DNA from: Segatella copri
GTDB taxonomy: Bacteria > Bacteroidota > Bacteroidia > Bacteroidales > Bacteroidaceae
Length of the DNA: 64,000 nt
Assembly: GCF_019249655.2 (NCBI RefSeq)
Contig: NZ_CP137557.1
Location: 3,381,001 to 3,445,000 of the forward strand
Reading direction: 5' to 3'
The number at the start of each line of letters is the position of its first letter. Within the stretch, counting starts at the first letter, position 1. Below are positions 10,091-17,811 of the stretch, in pieces. The position numbers and the translations under genes were made by a program. A model generated the notes under the pieces. That model made no database searches. It saw nothing but the letters and a program-made list of their open reading frames with translations, and was not told the origin of the DNA.

Positions 10091-11626
10091 ATGAATAGAA
10101 CTAACAAAACAATATGGCTCACAGGGGTAGGCATCATTTGCCTGCCTACCCTTGTATGGGCTAAGCAGAACGTGCAGCAGCCCAATATCCTCTTCATCCT
10201 CTGCGATGATATGGGATATGGTGATTTGGCTTGCTATGGTCAGCCATACATCCATACACCCAACATCGACCAGATGGCTAGAGAAGGAATGCGATTCACC
10301 CAGGCATACGCCGGTTCGCCGGTTTCAGCCCCTTCGCGTGCTACCATCATGACCGGTCAGCATTCCGGCCACACCCACGTAAGAGGCAACAAGGAATACT
10401 GGAGAAACGTGCCGATGGTAAAGTATGGAGTAAACGAGGACTTTTCCGTGGTGGGTCAGGAACCTTACGACCCGCAGCATAAGATTCTTCCGGAAATGCT
10501 CAAGGACAAGGGATACCGCACCGGTGTCTTCGGAAAATGGGCAGGCGGATACGAAGGTTCTGCCTCTACTCCCGACAAACGTGGCATAGATGAATTCTAC
10601 GGCTACATCTGCCAGTTCCAGGCACATCTTTATTATCCCAACTTCCTGAACCGTTACAGCAAGTCACAGGGAGATACGGCTGTGGTAAGAGAAATCATGG
10701 AGCAGAATATCCAGTACCCGACGTTCGGCAAGGACTATTTCAAGCGCAAGCAGTATTCTGCCCGCATCATCCACGACAAGGCTTTGGAGTGGATTGACAA
10801 GCAGGATAGCCAGCATCCTTTCGTGGGATTCCTCACCTATACCCTGCCTCATGCCGAACTGGCTCAGCCAGAGGATTCTATCCTGGAGAACTATCAGAAG
10901 AAATTCTTCGAGGACAAGACCTGGGGCGGACAGGAAGGTTCCCGATACAACGCCGTGGTTCATACCCACGCTCAGTTTGCCGGAATGATTACCCGACTCG
11001 ACCAGTATGTGGGCGAAGTATTTGCCAAACTGAAGGAGAAGGGCCTCGACAAGAACACCGTGGTCATCTTTACCTCGGACAACGGTCCTCACGAGGAAGG
11101 CGGTGCCGACCCGAAGTTCTTCGGTCGCGACGGAAAATTGAAAGGCTTGAAGCGCCAGTGCTACGAGGGCGGAATCCGCATCCCATTCATTGCCTGGTGG
11201 CCAGAGCATATCAAGGCAGGCAGCGTAAACGATACCCAGTTTGCCTTCTACGACCTGATGCCAACCTTCTGCGACCTTGCCGGAATCAAGAACTTCGCCA
11301 AGCGCTACACCAACAGGAAGTTGGCTGGCGACGGCTTCGACGGTATTTCCATCGCTCCTACCCTTCTGGGCAAGGATGCCGAGCAGAAGCACCACGAATA
11401 CCTCTATTGGGAATTTCATGAGACCGACCAGATTGGCGTGAGAAAGGGCGACTGGAAGATGGTAGTAGTAAAAGGCAAGCCTCACCTCTACAACCTGGCT
11501 TCGGATATTCACGAAGACCACGATGTGGCGGCAGAACATCCTGAAATCGTGAAAGATCTGCTGGCTGCCATCCAGAAGGAGCACAGAGACAGCAAGGACT
11601 TCAAGATAACGCTGCCAGAGTTTTAA
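10091..11626 (+). CDS. Serine-type arylsulfatase
   Basis: Second sulfatase of the locus, of the arylsulfatase A/N-acetylgalactosamine-6-sulfatase type. Signal peptide about 1-24 (LVWA-KQ). PNILFILCDDMGYGDL (about 31-46) carries the metal-binding aspartates. The catalytic motif is S-A-P-S-R (about 79-83) followed by ATIMTG. TSDNGPHEEGG and GKWAGGYEG are further family motifs. At 511 aa it is complete. Its Ser motif again demands the downstream maturase. Two different sulfatases in a row suggest desulfation at two positions or on two sugars of the same glycan. Confidence 0.93.
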   Translation: MNRTNKTIWLTGVGIICLPTLVWAKQNVQQPNILFILCDDMGYGDLACYGQPYIHTPNIDQMAREGMRFTQAYAGSPVSAPSRATIMTGQHSGHTHVRGNKEYWRNVPMVKYGVNEDFSVVGQEPYDPQHKILPEMLKDKGYRTGVFGKWAGGYEGSASTPDKRGIDEFYGYICQFQAHLYYPNFLNRYSKSQGDTAVVREIMEQNIQYPTFGKDYFKRKQYSARIIHDKALEWIDKQDSQHPFVGFLTYTLPHAELAQPEDSILENYQKKFFEDKTWGGQEGSRYNAVVHTHAQFAGMITRLDQYVGEVFAKLKEKGLDKNTVVIFTSDNGPHEEGGADPKFFGRDGKLKGLKRQCYEGGIRIPFIAWWPEHIKAGSVNDTQFAFYDLMPTFCDLAGIKNFAKRYTNRKLAGDGFDGISIAPTLLGKDAEQKHHEYLYWEFHETDQIGVRKGDWKMVVVKGKPHLYNLASDIHEDHDVAAEHPEIVKDLLAAIQKEHRDSKDFKITLPEF

Positions 11627-11637
11627 AAAGAAAAAAT

Positions 11638-12867
11638 ATGATGAACGACAACATAGCAACCCCATTTGCCAAGCCACTGTATGTGATGCTGAAGCCGGCA
11701 GGCGCCCATTGCAACCTGGCTTGCAAATACTGTTATTATCTGGAAAAGAACAATCTTTACCAGAACTCCCACCGCCATCTGATGAGCGATGAGATGCTGG
11801 AGCAATTCACCCGAGAGTACATCGAGGCACAAACCATGCCGCAGGTGCTTTTCACCTGGCACGGAGGCGAGCCGCTGATGCGCTCCATCGACTTCTACAA
11901 GAAGGCGCTGGCGCTTCAGAAGAAGTACGCCCACGGCAAACAGATAGATAATGTCATCCAGACCAACGGCACACTCCTCACCGACGAATGGTGCGAGTTC
12001 TTTGCCAAGAACCACTGGCTGGTAGGCATTTCCATCGACGGTCCCCAGGAGTATCACGACCACTATCGCGTAACTCCTGCCGGAAAGCCTTCCTGGGAAA
12101 AGGTGATGCAGGGCATCAGCCTGCTGAAAAAGCATCGGGTGGAATGGAATGCTATGGCGGTGGTCAATGCCTACAACGCTGAACATCCGCTGGAGTTCTA
12201 TCATTTCTTCAGAGACAACGGTTGCCAGTACTTGCAGTTTACCCCTATCGTGGAGCGACTGACGGAACATGAAGACGGTCGCACCCTGGCGAGTCTTGCC
12301 GACGACAGGGAGATTCCGCTTGCAGATGCTTCCGTTACCCCGCAACAGTGGGGCAACTTCCTCTGCACCATCTTCGACGACTGGGTGCGCCACGATGTGG
12401 GTAAGACCTTTGTGGAAATCTTCGACTGCACACTTGCCAACTGGATGGGGGTGCTGCCAGGCATCTGCGCCTACTCCAAGGAGTGCGGTCATGCAGGCGT
12501 GATGGAACACAATGGCGATGTGTATTCCTGCGATCACTTCGTCTTTCCGGAATACAAGCTGGGAAACATCAGGGAGCAGTCGCTCATCGACATGCTTTAT
12601 GGCGAAAAGCAGCAGGCTTTCAGCCGGTTGAAGCACACTTCGCTGCCCCGCCAGTGCAAGGAGTGCGACATGGAGTTCGCCTGCCATGGCGAATGCCCCA
12701 AGAACCGGTTCGAGAAGGATAAGTATGGAGAGCCGGGCCTGAACTATCTCTGCCAGGGATACTATCAGTACTATACGCATGTGGCTCCCTACATGGACTT
12801 CATGAAGCGGGAACTCCTCGCCCAGCGTCCGCCTGCCAACATTATGAATGTTTTAAAAAATAACTAA
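11638..12867 (+). CDS. Anaerobic sulfatase-maturating radical SAM enzyme (anSME)
   Basis: Converts the active-site Ser (or Cys) of sulfatases into formylglycine without oxygen. The radical-SAM CX3CX2C cluster is at Cys25, 29 and 32 (AHCNLACKYCYYL). The C-terminal SPASM region carries the auxiliary-cluster cysteines, including CSKECGH, YSCDHF and CKECDMEFACHGECP. At 409 aa it is typical. It starts 11 bp after the second sulfatase, so the sulfatases and activator are co-transcribed. Both have Ser motifs, exactly the kind this enzyme serves in anaerobes. Confidence 0.95.
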   Translation: MMNDNIATPFAKPLYVMLKPAGAHCNLACKYCYYLEKNNLYQNSHRHLMSDEMLEQFTREYIEAQTMPQVLFTWHGGEPLMRSIDFYKKALALQKKYAHGKQIDNVIQTNGTLLTDEWCEFFAKNHWLVGISIDGPQEYHDHYRVTPAGKPSWEKVMQGISLLKKHRVEWNAMAVVNAYNAEHPLEFYHFFRDNGCQYLQFTPIVERLTEHEDGRTLASLADDREIPLADASVTPQQWGNFLCTIFDDWVRHDVGKTFVEIFDCTLANWMGVLPGICAYSKECGHAGVMEHNGDVYSCDHFVFPEYKLGNIREQSLIDMLYGEKQQAFSRLKHTSLPRQCKECDMEFACHGECPKNRFEKDKYGEPGLNYLCQGYYQYYTHVAPYMDFMKRELLAQRPPANIMNVLKNN

Positions 12868-12878
12868 CGATTATCGAA

Positions 12879-12965
12879 ATGAACAAAACTTATATGACTA
12901 TCGCCCTGATGTCGCCCCTGGTTTGCACGGCAGCCATGGGCGCCAAGAAGGCGATCTGTTACTAA
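12879..12965 (+). pseudogene. 5' remnant of a lost PUL gene (signal peptide only)
   Basis: A 28-codon ORF starts 11 bp after the maturase stop, the spacing expected for the next operon gene. Its product MNKTYMTIALMSPLVCTAAM is a plain signal peptide, then GAKKAICY and stop. Nothing enzymatic remains, and five bases later the 3' end of an opposite-strand ATPase gene begins. I read it as the first ~25 codons of a secreted PUL enzyme, probably another sulfatase or glycoside hydrolase, cut off by a rearrangement near 12950-12970. Confidence 0.55.
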
Positions 12966-12970
12966 ATACT

Positions 12971-14101
12971 CTATATCTCTTCCTTTAAACTTAATTCCAG
13001 GAACTTATCGCATAGCTGATATACCCCCTCATCCTGCGTGATAAAATCCCTTTCGAGCAAGGTCTTCACGGCCCCCTGCACGGTGCTGGCACCCAGACGA
13101 TATTTATGTAGGAACTCCTGCGACATCAGCGAGGAAGGACTTCCCTCCCTGGCTATGGCGATGAGCACCTGCTTCTGCTTGCTGGTAAGCTGGAACAGCA
13201 GAGCCTGATAGGCAAAGCGATGCTGCGAAAGAATGCTCTCTATGCAATATTCCACATCCTCCTTTCCCAGAACCCTGGAATCTGAAATCGAAGTATAGAG
13301 CATGTTGAGCACATACTGAATATACCAGGTAATACCATCAAAACGATGATAAAGATAGGAGAACGCTTCCGCAGAAATCTCCTTGTCGATTTTAGACAGA
13401 TGATGGTTGGCAAACTCCAGATAAGTCTGTTCGTTGATAGCCTCCAATCCCATGATGCTCGAACTGTGATAGAAAGGACGTGACCTGGAAGTAAACATCA
13501 GTGCCATCATGTGGCGCTTGGAACCTGAAAAGATGAAGTTAGCGTTATGACAGTTCTGGATGCGCTTGCGCAAAGTAGCCTCCACCGTTTTCTCTGGATA
13601 ACCGGCAATGGTCTGGAATTCATCGATGGCAATCAGACAGGGCTTATCTGCCTGGGAAAGATAGGCAAAGATCTCATCCAGCGTAATATCAGGCGACTGA
13701 ATATCTCCGATGCCCACGCTCCATTCCGGATTTCCATTGATATCGAAAGAAATGGTAGATTTCAACGACTGAAGTATATTCAGGAAGAACTCCCACACCT
13801 TTCTGCCCTTGGGTTTCAATGCAGCAAGAATCCCCTTGCCCAGGGAGTAAACAAACTCCCCGAGATTCTTGGTATCGTAAATATCAATATAGATGCAATG
13901 ATACTGCTCCCGGATTTCCTTCTGATAGAAACAATGATAAATCAACCCCGACTTTCCCAATCGTCGTGGTGCTATCAATGCCACATTGCATCGGTTGGTT
14001 AGATGCCGTGTAAGCAAGGCGGTTTCTTCTACTCTGTCGCAGAAGAAATCTGGGGATAAATATCCTTCTATGAGAAACGGATTGGTCTGTACCATAAGCA
14101 T
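12971..14101 (-). CDS. AAA+ ATPase with C-terminal winged helix (archaeal-ATPase-like)
   Basis: P-loop ATPase of the ATPase_2/DUF234 group common in Bacteroidetes. Its cellular role is unknown. Walker A is the divergent APRRLGKSG (about 44-52), Walker B is CLIAIDEF (about 155-162), and a sensor-like FSGSKRHMM follows. The last ~80 residues form a winged helix (TSKQKQVLIAIAREG, GASTVQGAVKTLLERD). It is convergent with the PUL and its 3' end abuts a truncated PUL gene, so it may have arrived with the event that cut the operon. It has its own promoter. Confidence 0.85.
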   Translation of the reverse strand: MLMVQTNPFLIEGYLSPDFFCDRVEETALLTRHLTNRCNVALIAPRRLGKSGLIYHCFYQKEIREQYHCIYIDIYDTKNLGEFVYSLGKGILAALKPKGRKVWEFFLNILQSLKSTISFDINGNPEWSVGIGDIQSPDITLDEIFAYLSQADKPCLIAIDEFQTIAGYPEKTVEATLRKRIQNCHNANFIFSGSKRHMMALMFTSRSRPFYHSSSIMGLEAINEQTYLEFANHHLSKIDKEISAEAFSYLYHRFDGITWYIQYVLNMLYTSISDSRVLGKEDVEYCIESILSQHRFAYQALLFQLTSKQKQVLIAIAREGSPSSLMSQEFLHKYRLGASTVQGAVKTLLERDFITQDEGVYQLCDKFLELSLKEEI

Positions 14102-14150
14102 TTACTGAATTATGAATTTTACGTAACGAAGATTTCATAATCTCCGGATG

Positions 14151-14182
14151 CAAAGATACATATTATATTTGAAACCCGCAAG
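14151..14182 (-). promoter_or_regulatory. Promoter for the AAA+ ATPase gene
   Basis: On the minus strand, TATCTTTG (14151-14158) fits the -7 TAnnTTTG and a TTG at 14179-14181 lies 20 bases upstream as a partial -33. The start codon is 50 bp downstream. Confidence 0.5.
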
Positions 14183-14212
14183 TTTTTTGGGGAAAAATAT
14201 AAAAGCTGCACA

Positions 14213-14250
14213 AATGTAAACCGCCATTTATATAAATGACGGTTTACATT
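14213..14250. repeat. 38-bp near-perfect palindrome between divergent promoters
   Basis: Bases 14213-14231 pair with 14232-14250 with one mismatch and no loop (half-site AATGTAAACCGCCATTTAT). It lies between the minus promoter at 14151-14182 and the plus promoter at 14306-14313. A palindrome here is most simply an operator for a dimeric regulator. It lacks a T run for a classic terminator. Confidence 0.7.
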
Positions 14251-14305
14251 ATGAAGTTTTACAGTTTTTTAAGAGCAACTTTCCACCCATTTCTAAAAAA
14301 AACAA

Positions 14306-14313
14306 TACCTTTG
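14306..14313 (+). promoter_or_regulatory. -7 element for the aldo/keto reductase gene
   Basis: TACCTTTG matches TAnnTTTG and lies 42 bp before the start codon. No clear -33 TTTG at the right distance. Confidence 0.5.
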
Positions 14314-14355
14314 TTGCAGAATAAGATATTCATACATAAATAAATAGGAATAAAG

Positions 14356-15324
14356 ATGGACTTAAAAGGAATCTACACAGCCGATGCCAATCGCTATGGC
14401 GAAGCTGAGGCGCTTTACAAGAGATGCGGCAAGAGCGGAGTCTTGCTGCCTAAGATTAGTCTGGGATTCTGGCACAACTTCGGAGGAGTAGATCCTTACG
14501 AGCGAAGCCGTGCCATCACCCACTATGCCTTCGACCACGGAATCACTCACTTCGACCTTGCCAACAACTATGGTCCTCCTTACGGAAGCGCTGAGGAAAC
14601 CATGGGCAGACTGATGAAGGATGACTTCCTGCCCTATCGCGACGAACTCTTCATCTCTACCAAGGCGGGATACGATATGTGGGAAGGTCCTTACGGCAAC
14701 TGGGGCTCTCGCAAGTATCTGATGGCGAGCCTCGACCAGAGTCTCAAGCGCATGAATCTGGACTATGTGGACCTCTTCTACAGTCATCGCTACGACCCGA
14801 ATACGCCGCTGGAGGAAACCCTCCAGGCAATGGTAGACATCGTGAAACAGGGCAAGGCACTCTATCTCGGCATCAGCCGATGGCCATTGGAGGCACTGAA
14901 GTTCGCCGATCAATATCTGAAGGAGCGCGACTGTCCGCTGCTCATCTTCCAGGACAGACTCAACATGCTCGACCGTGCGCCACAAGAAAACGGAACCCTC
15001 GACTACTGCCACGAAAACGGCATCGGATTCATCTCCTTCTCGCCTTTGGCACAAGGTCTCCTCACCGACCGCTATCTCAACGGCATCCCAGCCGATAGCC
15101 GCATGGCAAAGGAGCACTTCCTGAAGCACAGCGCCCTGACTCCAGAACTCCTGGAGCAGTTAAAGCAATGGAATGCAGAAGCCGGCGAACGAGGCGAAAC
15201 CCTCGCCGAGATGGCACTGGCGTGGATTCTCCACCAGAAAGGCGTAACCAGCGTACTGGTAGGTGCCAGCTCTACAGCCCAGCTGGAAAAGAACATGAAA
15301 TGCGTTCATGCCAAGGCATTCTAA
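14356..15324 (+). CDS. yghZ: Aldo/keto reductase, YghZ/L-glyceraldehyde-3-phosphate reductase type
   Basis: NAD(P)H-dependent cytosolic reductase. It closely follows the E. coli YghZ (Gpr) pattern: RCGKSGVLLPKISLGFWHNF near residue 24, FDLANNYGPPYGSAEE, ISTKAGYDMWEGPYG, SRKYLMASLDQSLKRM, VDLFYSHR. The AKR catalytic tetrad is visible as Asp and Tyr in FDLANNYG, Lys in STKAGYD and His in YSHR. It ends at 322 aa, about 20-25 residues shorter than YghZ from memory, lacking the last helix. Known activities of the family are reduction of L-glyceraldehyde-3-phosphate and methylglyoxal. It is monocistronic, followed by another promoter. Confidence 0.88.
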   Translation: MDLKGIYTADANRYGEAEALYKRCGKSGVLLPKISLGFWHNFGGVDPYERSRAITHYAFDHGITHFDLANNYGPPYGSAEETMGRLMKDDFLPYRDELFISTKAGYDMWEGPYGNWGSRKYLMASLDQSLKRMNLDYVDLFYSHRYDPNTPLEETLQAMVDIVKQGKALYLGISRWPLEALKFADQYLKERDCPLLIFQDRLNMLDRAPQENGTLDYCHENGIGFISFSPLAQGLLTDRYLNGIPADSRMAKEHFLKHSALTPELLEQLKQWNAEAGERGETLAEMALAWILHQKGVTSVLVGASSTAQLEKNMKCVHAKAF

Positions 15325-15365
15325 AAATAATGATTGCATCATGGTGTTTTCTCGCTGAAAATGTG

Positions 15366-15373
15366 TACCTTTG
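15366..15373 (+). promoter_or_regulatory. -7 element for the U32-sufE-spoU operon
   Basis: TACCTTTG matches TAnnTTTG, 24 bp before the U32 peptidase start, so the leader is very short. Confidence 0.55.
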
Positions 15374-15397
15374 CACCCAAAATAGAAATTTGCATTC

Positions 15398-16663
15398 ATG
15401 GATACAAAGATAAACGAATTTGAGGTGATGGCACCTGTGGGCTCGCGCGAGTCTTTGGCTGCCGCTATCCAGGCTGGTGCCGACTCCGTATATTTCGGAA
15501 TCGGCAAGTTGAACATGCGTTCACATTCTGCCAATCATTTTACTATTGACGACCTGCGTGAGATTGCTGCCACCTGCAACGAGCATGGCATCAAGACTTA
15601 CCTCACCGTCAATACAGTGATTTACGACAACGACATCCCTACGATGAAGGAAATCATTGATGCTGCCAAGGAGGCAGGCATCTCTGCCGTCATCGCCAGC
15701 GATGTGGCTGTAATGAGCTATTGCAACGAAGTGGGTGAAGAAGTTCACTTATCCACACAGTTAAATATCTCAAACACAGAGGCTTTGAAGTTTTATGCAC
15801 GCTTTGCGGATGTTTCTGTTCTGGCACGTGAATTAAACATGGACCAGGTGAAGCACATCCACGAACAGATAGAGAAGCAGAACATCTGCGGCCCTATGGG
15901 CAAGCAGATTCGCATCGAGATGTTCTGCCATGGCGCCCTGTGCATGGCGGTATCAGGCAAGTGCTACATGAGCCTCGCCAATGCCAACCGCTCTGCCAAC
16001 CGTGGCGAGTGCGTTCAGATTTGCCGCCGCAGCTATACCGTTACGGATAACGAAACCGGCAACCAGCTGGAAATAGACAACAAGTATGTAATGAGTCCGA
16101 AGGACTTGAAGACCATCCGCTTCATCGACCGCATGATGGATGCCGGCGTTCGCGTCTTCAAGATTGAGGGTCGTGCCCGTGGACCTGAATACGTATATAC
16201 CGTAGTGAAGTGCTACAAGGAGGCGATAGCCGCCGTGCTGGACGGTACCTTTACCGAAGAGAAAAAGGATGCCTGGGATGAAAGACTTGCCACCGTATTC
16301 AACCGCGGTTTCTGGGATGGTTACTACCAGGGTCAGACCCTCGGCGAATGGAACAAGCACTATGGTTCTGTGGCTACCGAGAAGAAGGTGCTCGTGGGCA
16401 AGGTGATGAAATACTTCTCCAAGCTGGGCGTGGCAGAGGTTGCCGTAGAGGCTTCTACCTTTGATAAGGGCGAGAAACTTCTGATTACGGGTAACACCAC
16501 CGGCGTAATGTATCTCAATGCCGATGAAATTCGCTACGACCTGAAGCCTGTAGAAACAGCGCAGCAGGGCTGGAGAGTTTCTATCCCTGTGCCGGATAAG
16601 GTGCGCCCTAACGATAAGCTCTATAAGTTGATTACAGTAAACGAAATTAAAGAAATTAAATAA
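15398..16663 (+). CDS. U32-family peptidase-like protein (TrhP/YegQ type, likely tRNA hydroxylation)
   Basis: Annotated historically as a collagenase-like protease; characterised relatives (TrhP/YegQ, RlhA) instead hydroxylate RNA with an iron-sulfur cluster and prephenate. The N-terminus EVMAPVGSRESLAAAIQAGA and GADSVYFG are U32 hallmarks. Four cysteines cluster in FCHGALCMAVSGKC and GECVQICRR, the family Fe-S site. The 421-aa length fits the short TrhP-like branch rather than long RlhA. Its stop overlaps the start of sufE by one base (TAATG), so the two are translationally coupled; SufE could plausibly supply sulfur for its cluster. Confidence 0.85.
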   Translation: MDTKINEFEVMAPVGSRESLAAAIQAGADSVYFGIGKLNMRSHSANHFTIDDLREIAATCNEHGIKTYLTVNTVIYDNDIPTMKEIIDAAKEAGISAVIASDVAVMSYCNEVGEEVHLSTQLNISNTEALKFYARFADVSVLARELNMDQVKHIHEQIEKQNICGPMGKQIRIEMFCHGALCMAVSGKCYMSLANANRSANRGECVQICRRSYTVTDNETGNQLEIDNKYVMSPKDLKTIRFIDRMMDAGVRVFKIEGRARGPEYVYTVVKCYKEAIAAVLDGTFTEEKKDAWDERLATVFNRGFWDGYYQGQTLGEWNKHYGSVATEKKVLVGKVMKYFSKLGVAEVAVEASTFDKGEKLLITGNTTGVMYLNADEIRYDLKPVETAQQGWRVSIPVPDKVRPNDKLYKLITVNEIKEIK

Positions 16664-17094
16664 TGGCAACAATTAATGAATTGCAGGATGAAGTGGTAGA
16701 GGAGTTCCAGGACTTCTCCGACTGGATGGATAAGTATCAGATGCTCATCGACTTGGGCAACGAGTTGGCTCCTCTCGACGAGAAATACAAGAACGAGCAG
16801 AACCTCATCGACGGCTGCCAGAGCCGCGTATGGTTGCAATGCGATTATGTAGATGGCAAGCTCGTATTCACTGCCGATAGCGATGCGCTCATCGTAAAGG
16901 GTATCATCGCCCTCCTCATCCGTGTGTTGAGCGGTCATACCCCAACCGAGATTATGGATGCCGACCTCTATTTCGTAGAGAAAATTGGCTTGAAAGATCA
17001 CCTGAGTCCTACCCGCAGCAACGGTCTTCTGGCGATGATCAAGCAGATTCGCATGTACGCCCTGGCTTACAAGACCAAGGAGGCAGAGGCTTAA
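16663..17094 (+). CDS. sufE: SufE-family sulfur acceptor for Fe-S assembly
   Basis: Accepts persulfide sulfur from a SufS-type cysteine desulfurase and hands it to the Suf scaffold. The active-site Cys52 is in LIDGCQSRVWL, the family signature. At 143 aa it is full length. Start overlaps the preceding stop by one base. No other suf genes are nearby, which is common in Bacteroidetes. Confidence 0.93.
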   Translation: MATINELQDEVVEEFQDFSDWMDKYQMLIDLGNELAPLDEKYKNEQNLIDGCQSRVWLQCDYVDGKLVFTADSDALIVKGIIALLIRVLSGHTPTEIMDADLYFVEKIGLKDHLSPTRSNGLLAMIKQIRMYALAYKTKEAEA

Positions 17095-17133
17095 CCGCCT
17101 CTGGTCACATGATATATAATAAGGTATATTATA

Positions 17134-17694
17134 ATGCGTAAATTAAGAACGATAGAGATGAACCGCCTCACCCTGGAGGAATTCAAGGAAGCCGAGAAGC
17201 TGCCCCTGATAGTAGTCCTGGATGATGTGCGTTCATTATATAATGTAGGAAGTGTGTTCCGCTCTTGCGATGCCTTCCGTGTAGAGGCGGTGTATCTTTG
17301 CGGTATCACCGCCACTCCTCCCAATGCCGAAATCCACAAGACGGCTCTGGGCGGCGAAGACAGCGTAGATTGGGAGTACTTCAAGACCACCGAAGAGGCT
17401 GTGGAGAAACTGAAGCAGAAAGGCTACTTTGTGTATAGCATTGAGCAGGTAGAAGGTTCTACCAAGCTTCAGAACCTGCCGGAGGCGCATGCCAAGCTTT
17501 TCTCTCAAGACGCTTCTACACCAAATGGTTATGCTGTTATCTTCGGCAACGAGGTGAAGGGCGTAAAGCAGAACATTGTGGATATGAGTGATGGTTGCTT
17601 GGAAATCCCACAGTTTGGTACCAAGCATTCCCTGAATGTCAGCGTAACAGCCGGCATTGTGGTTTGGGAGTTTGCCAAACTGCTGAAGTTGTAG
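17134..17694 (+). CDS. SpoU/TrmH-family RNA 2'-O-methyltransferase
   Basis: SAM-dependent RNA ribose methylase with a trefoil-knot fold. Motif 1 is LYNVGSVFRSCD (Asn and Arg catalytic), motif 2 is IFGNEVKGV, motif 3 is IPQFGTKHSLNVSVTAGI. At 186 aa it lacks the N-terminal L30e-like substrate domain of larger members, so the target (tRNA or rRNA) cannot be assigned. It is last in the U32-sufE operon and precedes a terminator. Confidence 0.9.
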   Translation: MRKLRTIEMNRLTLEEFKEAEKLPLIVVLDDVRSLYNVGSVFRSCDAFRVEAVYLCGITATPPNAEIHKTALGGEDSVDWEYFKTTEEAVEKLKQKGYFVYSIEQVEGSTKLQNLPEAHAKLFSQDASTPNGYAVIFGNEVKGVKQNIVDMSDGCLEIPQFGTKHSLNVSVTAGIVVWEFAKLLKL

Positions 17695-17730
17695 CACCTG
17701 TTCATAACGAACTTTGTTGGTTAAACGTTA

Positions 17731-17769
17731 ATCCCCAACCTACTTTTCTCAAGCAGGCTGGGGATTTTT
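17731..17769 (+). terminator. Intrinsic terminator of the U32-sufE-spoU operon
   Basis: Stem ATCCCCAACCT (17731-17741) pairs with 17755-17765 with one mismatch, followed by five T. It stands 37 bp after the stop. Confidence 0.85.
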
Positions 17770-17811
17770 GTATATCAATAAACCTTAAAGTTATATGATG
17801 ATTAAATTTTC

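Noticed and set aside
10664..12780. Long antisense open frames (337 and 385 codons) across the sulfatase and maturase genes
   Set aside because: They mirror strongly supported genes with clear active-site motifs; their own translations lack domains and reflect codon bias of the true strand.
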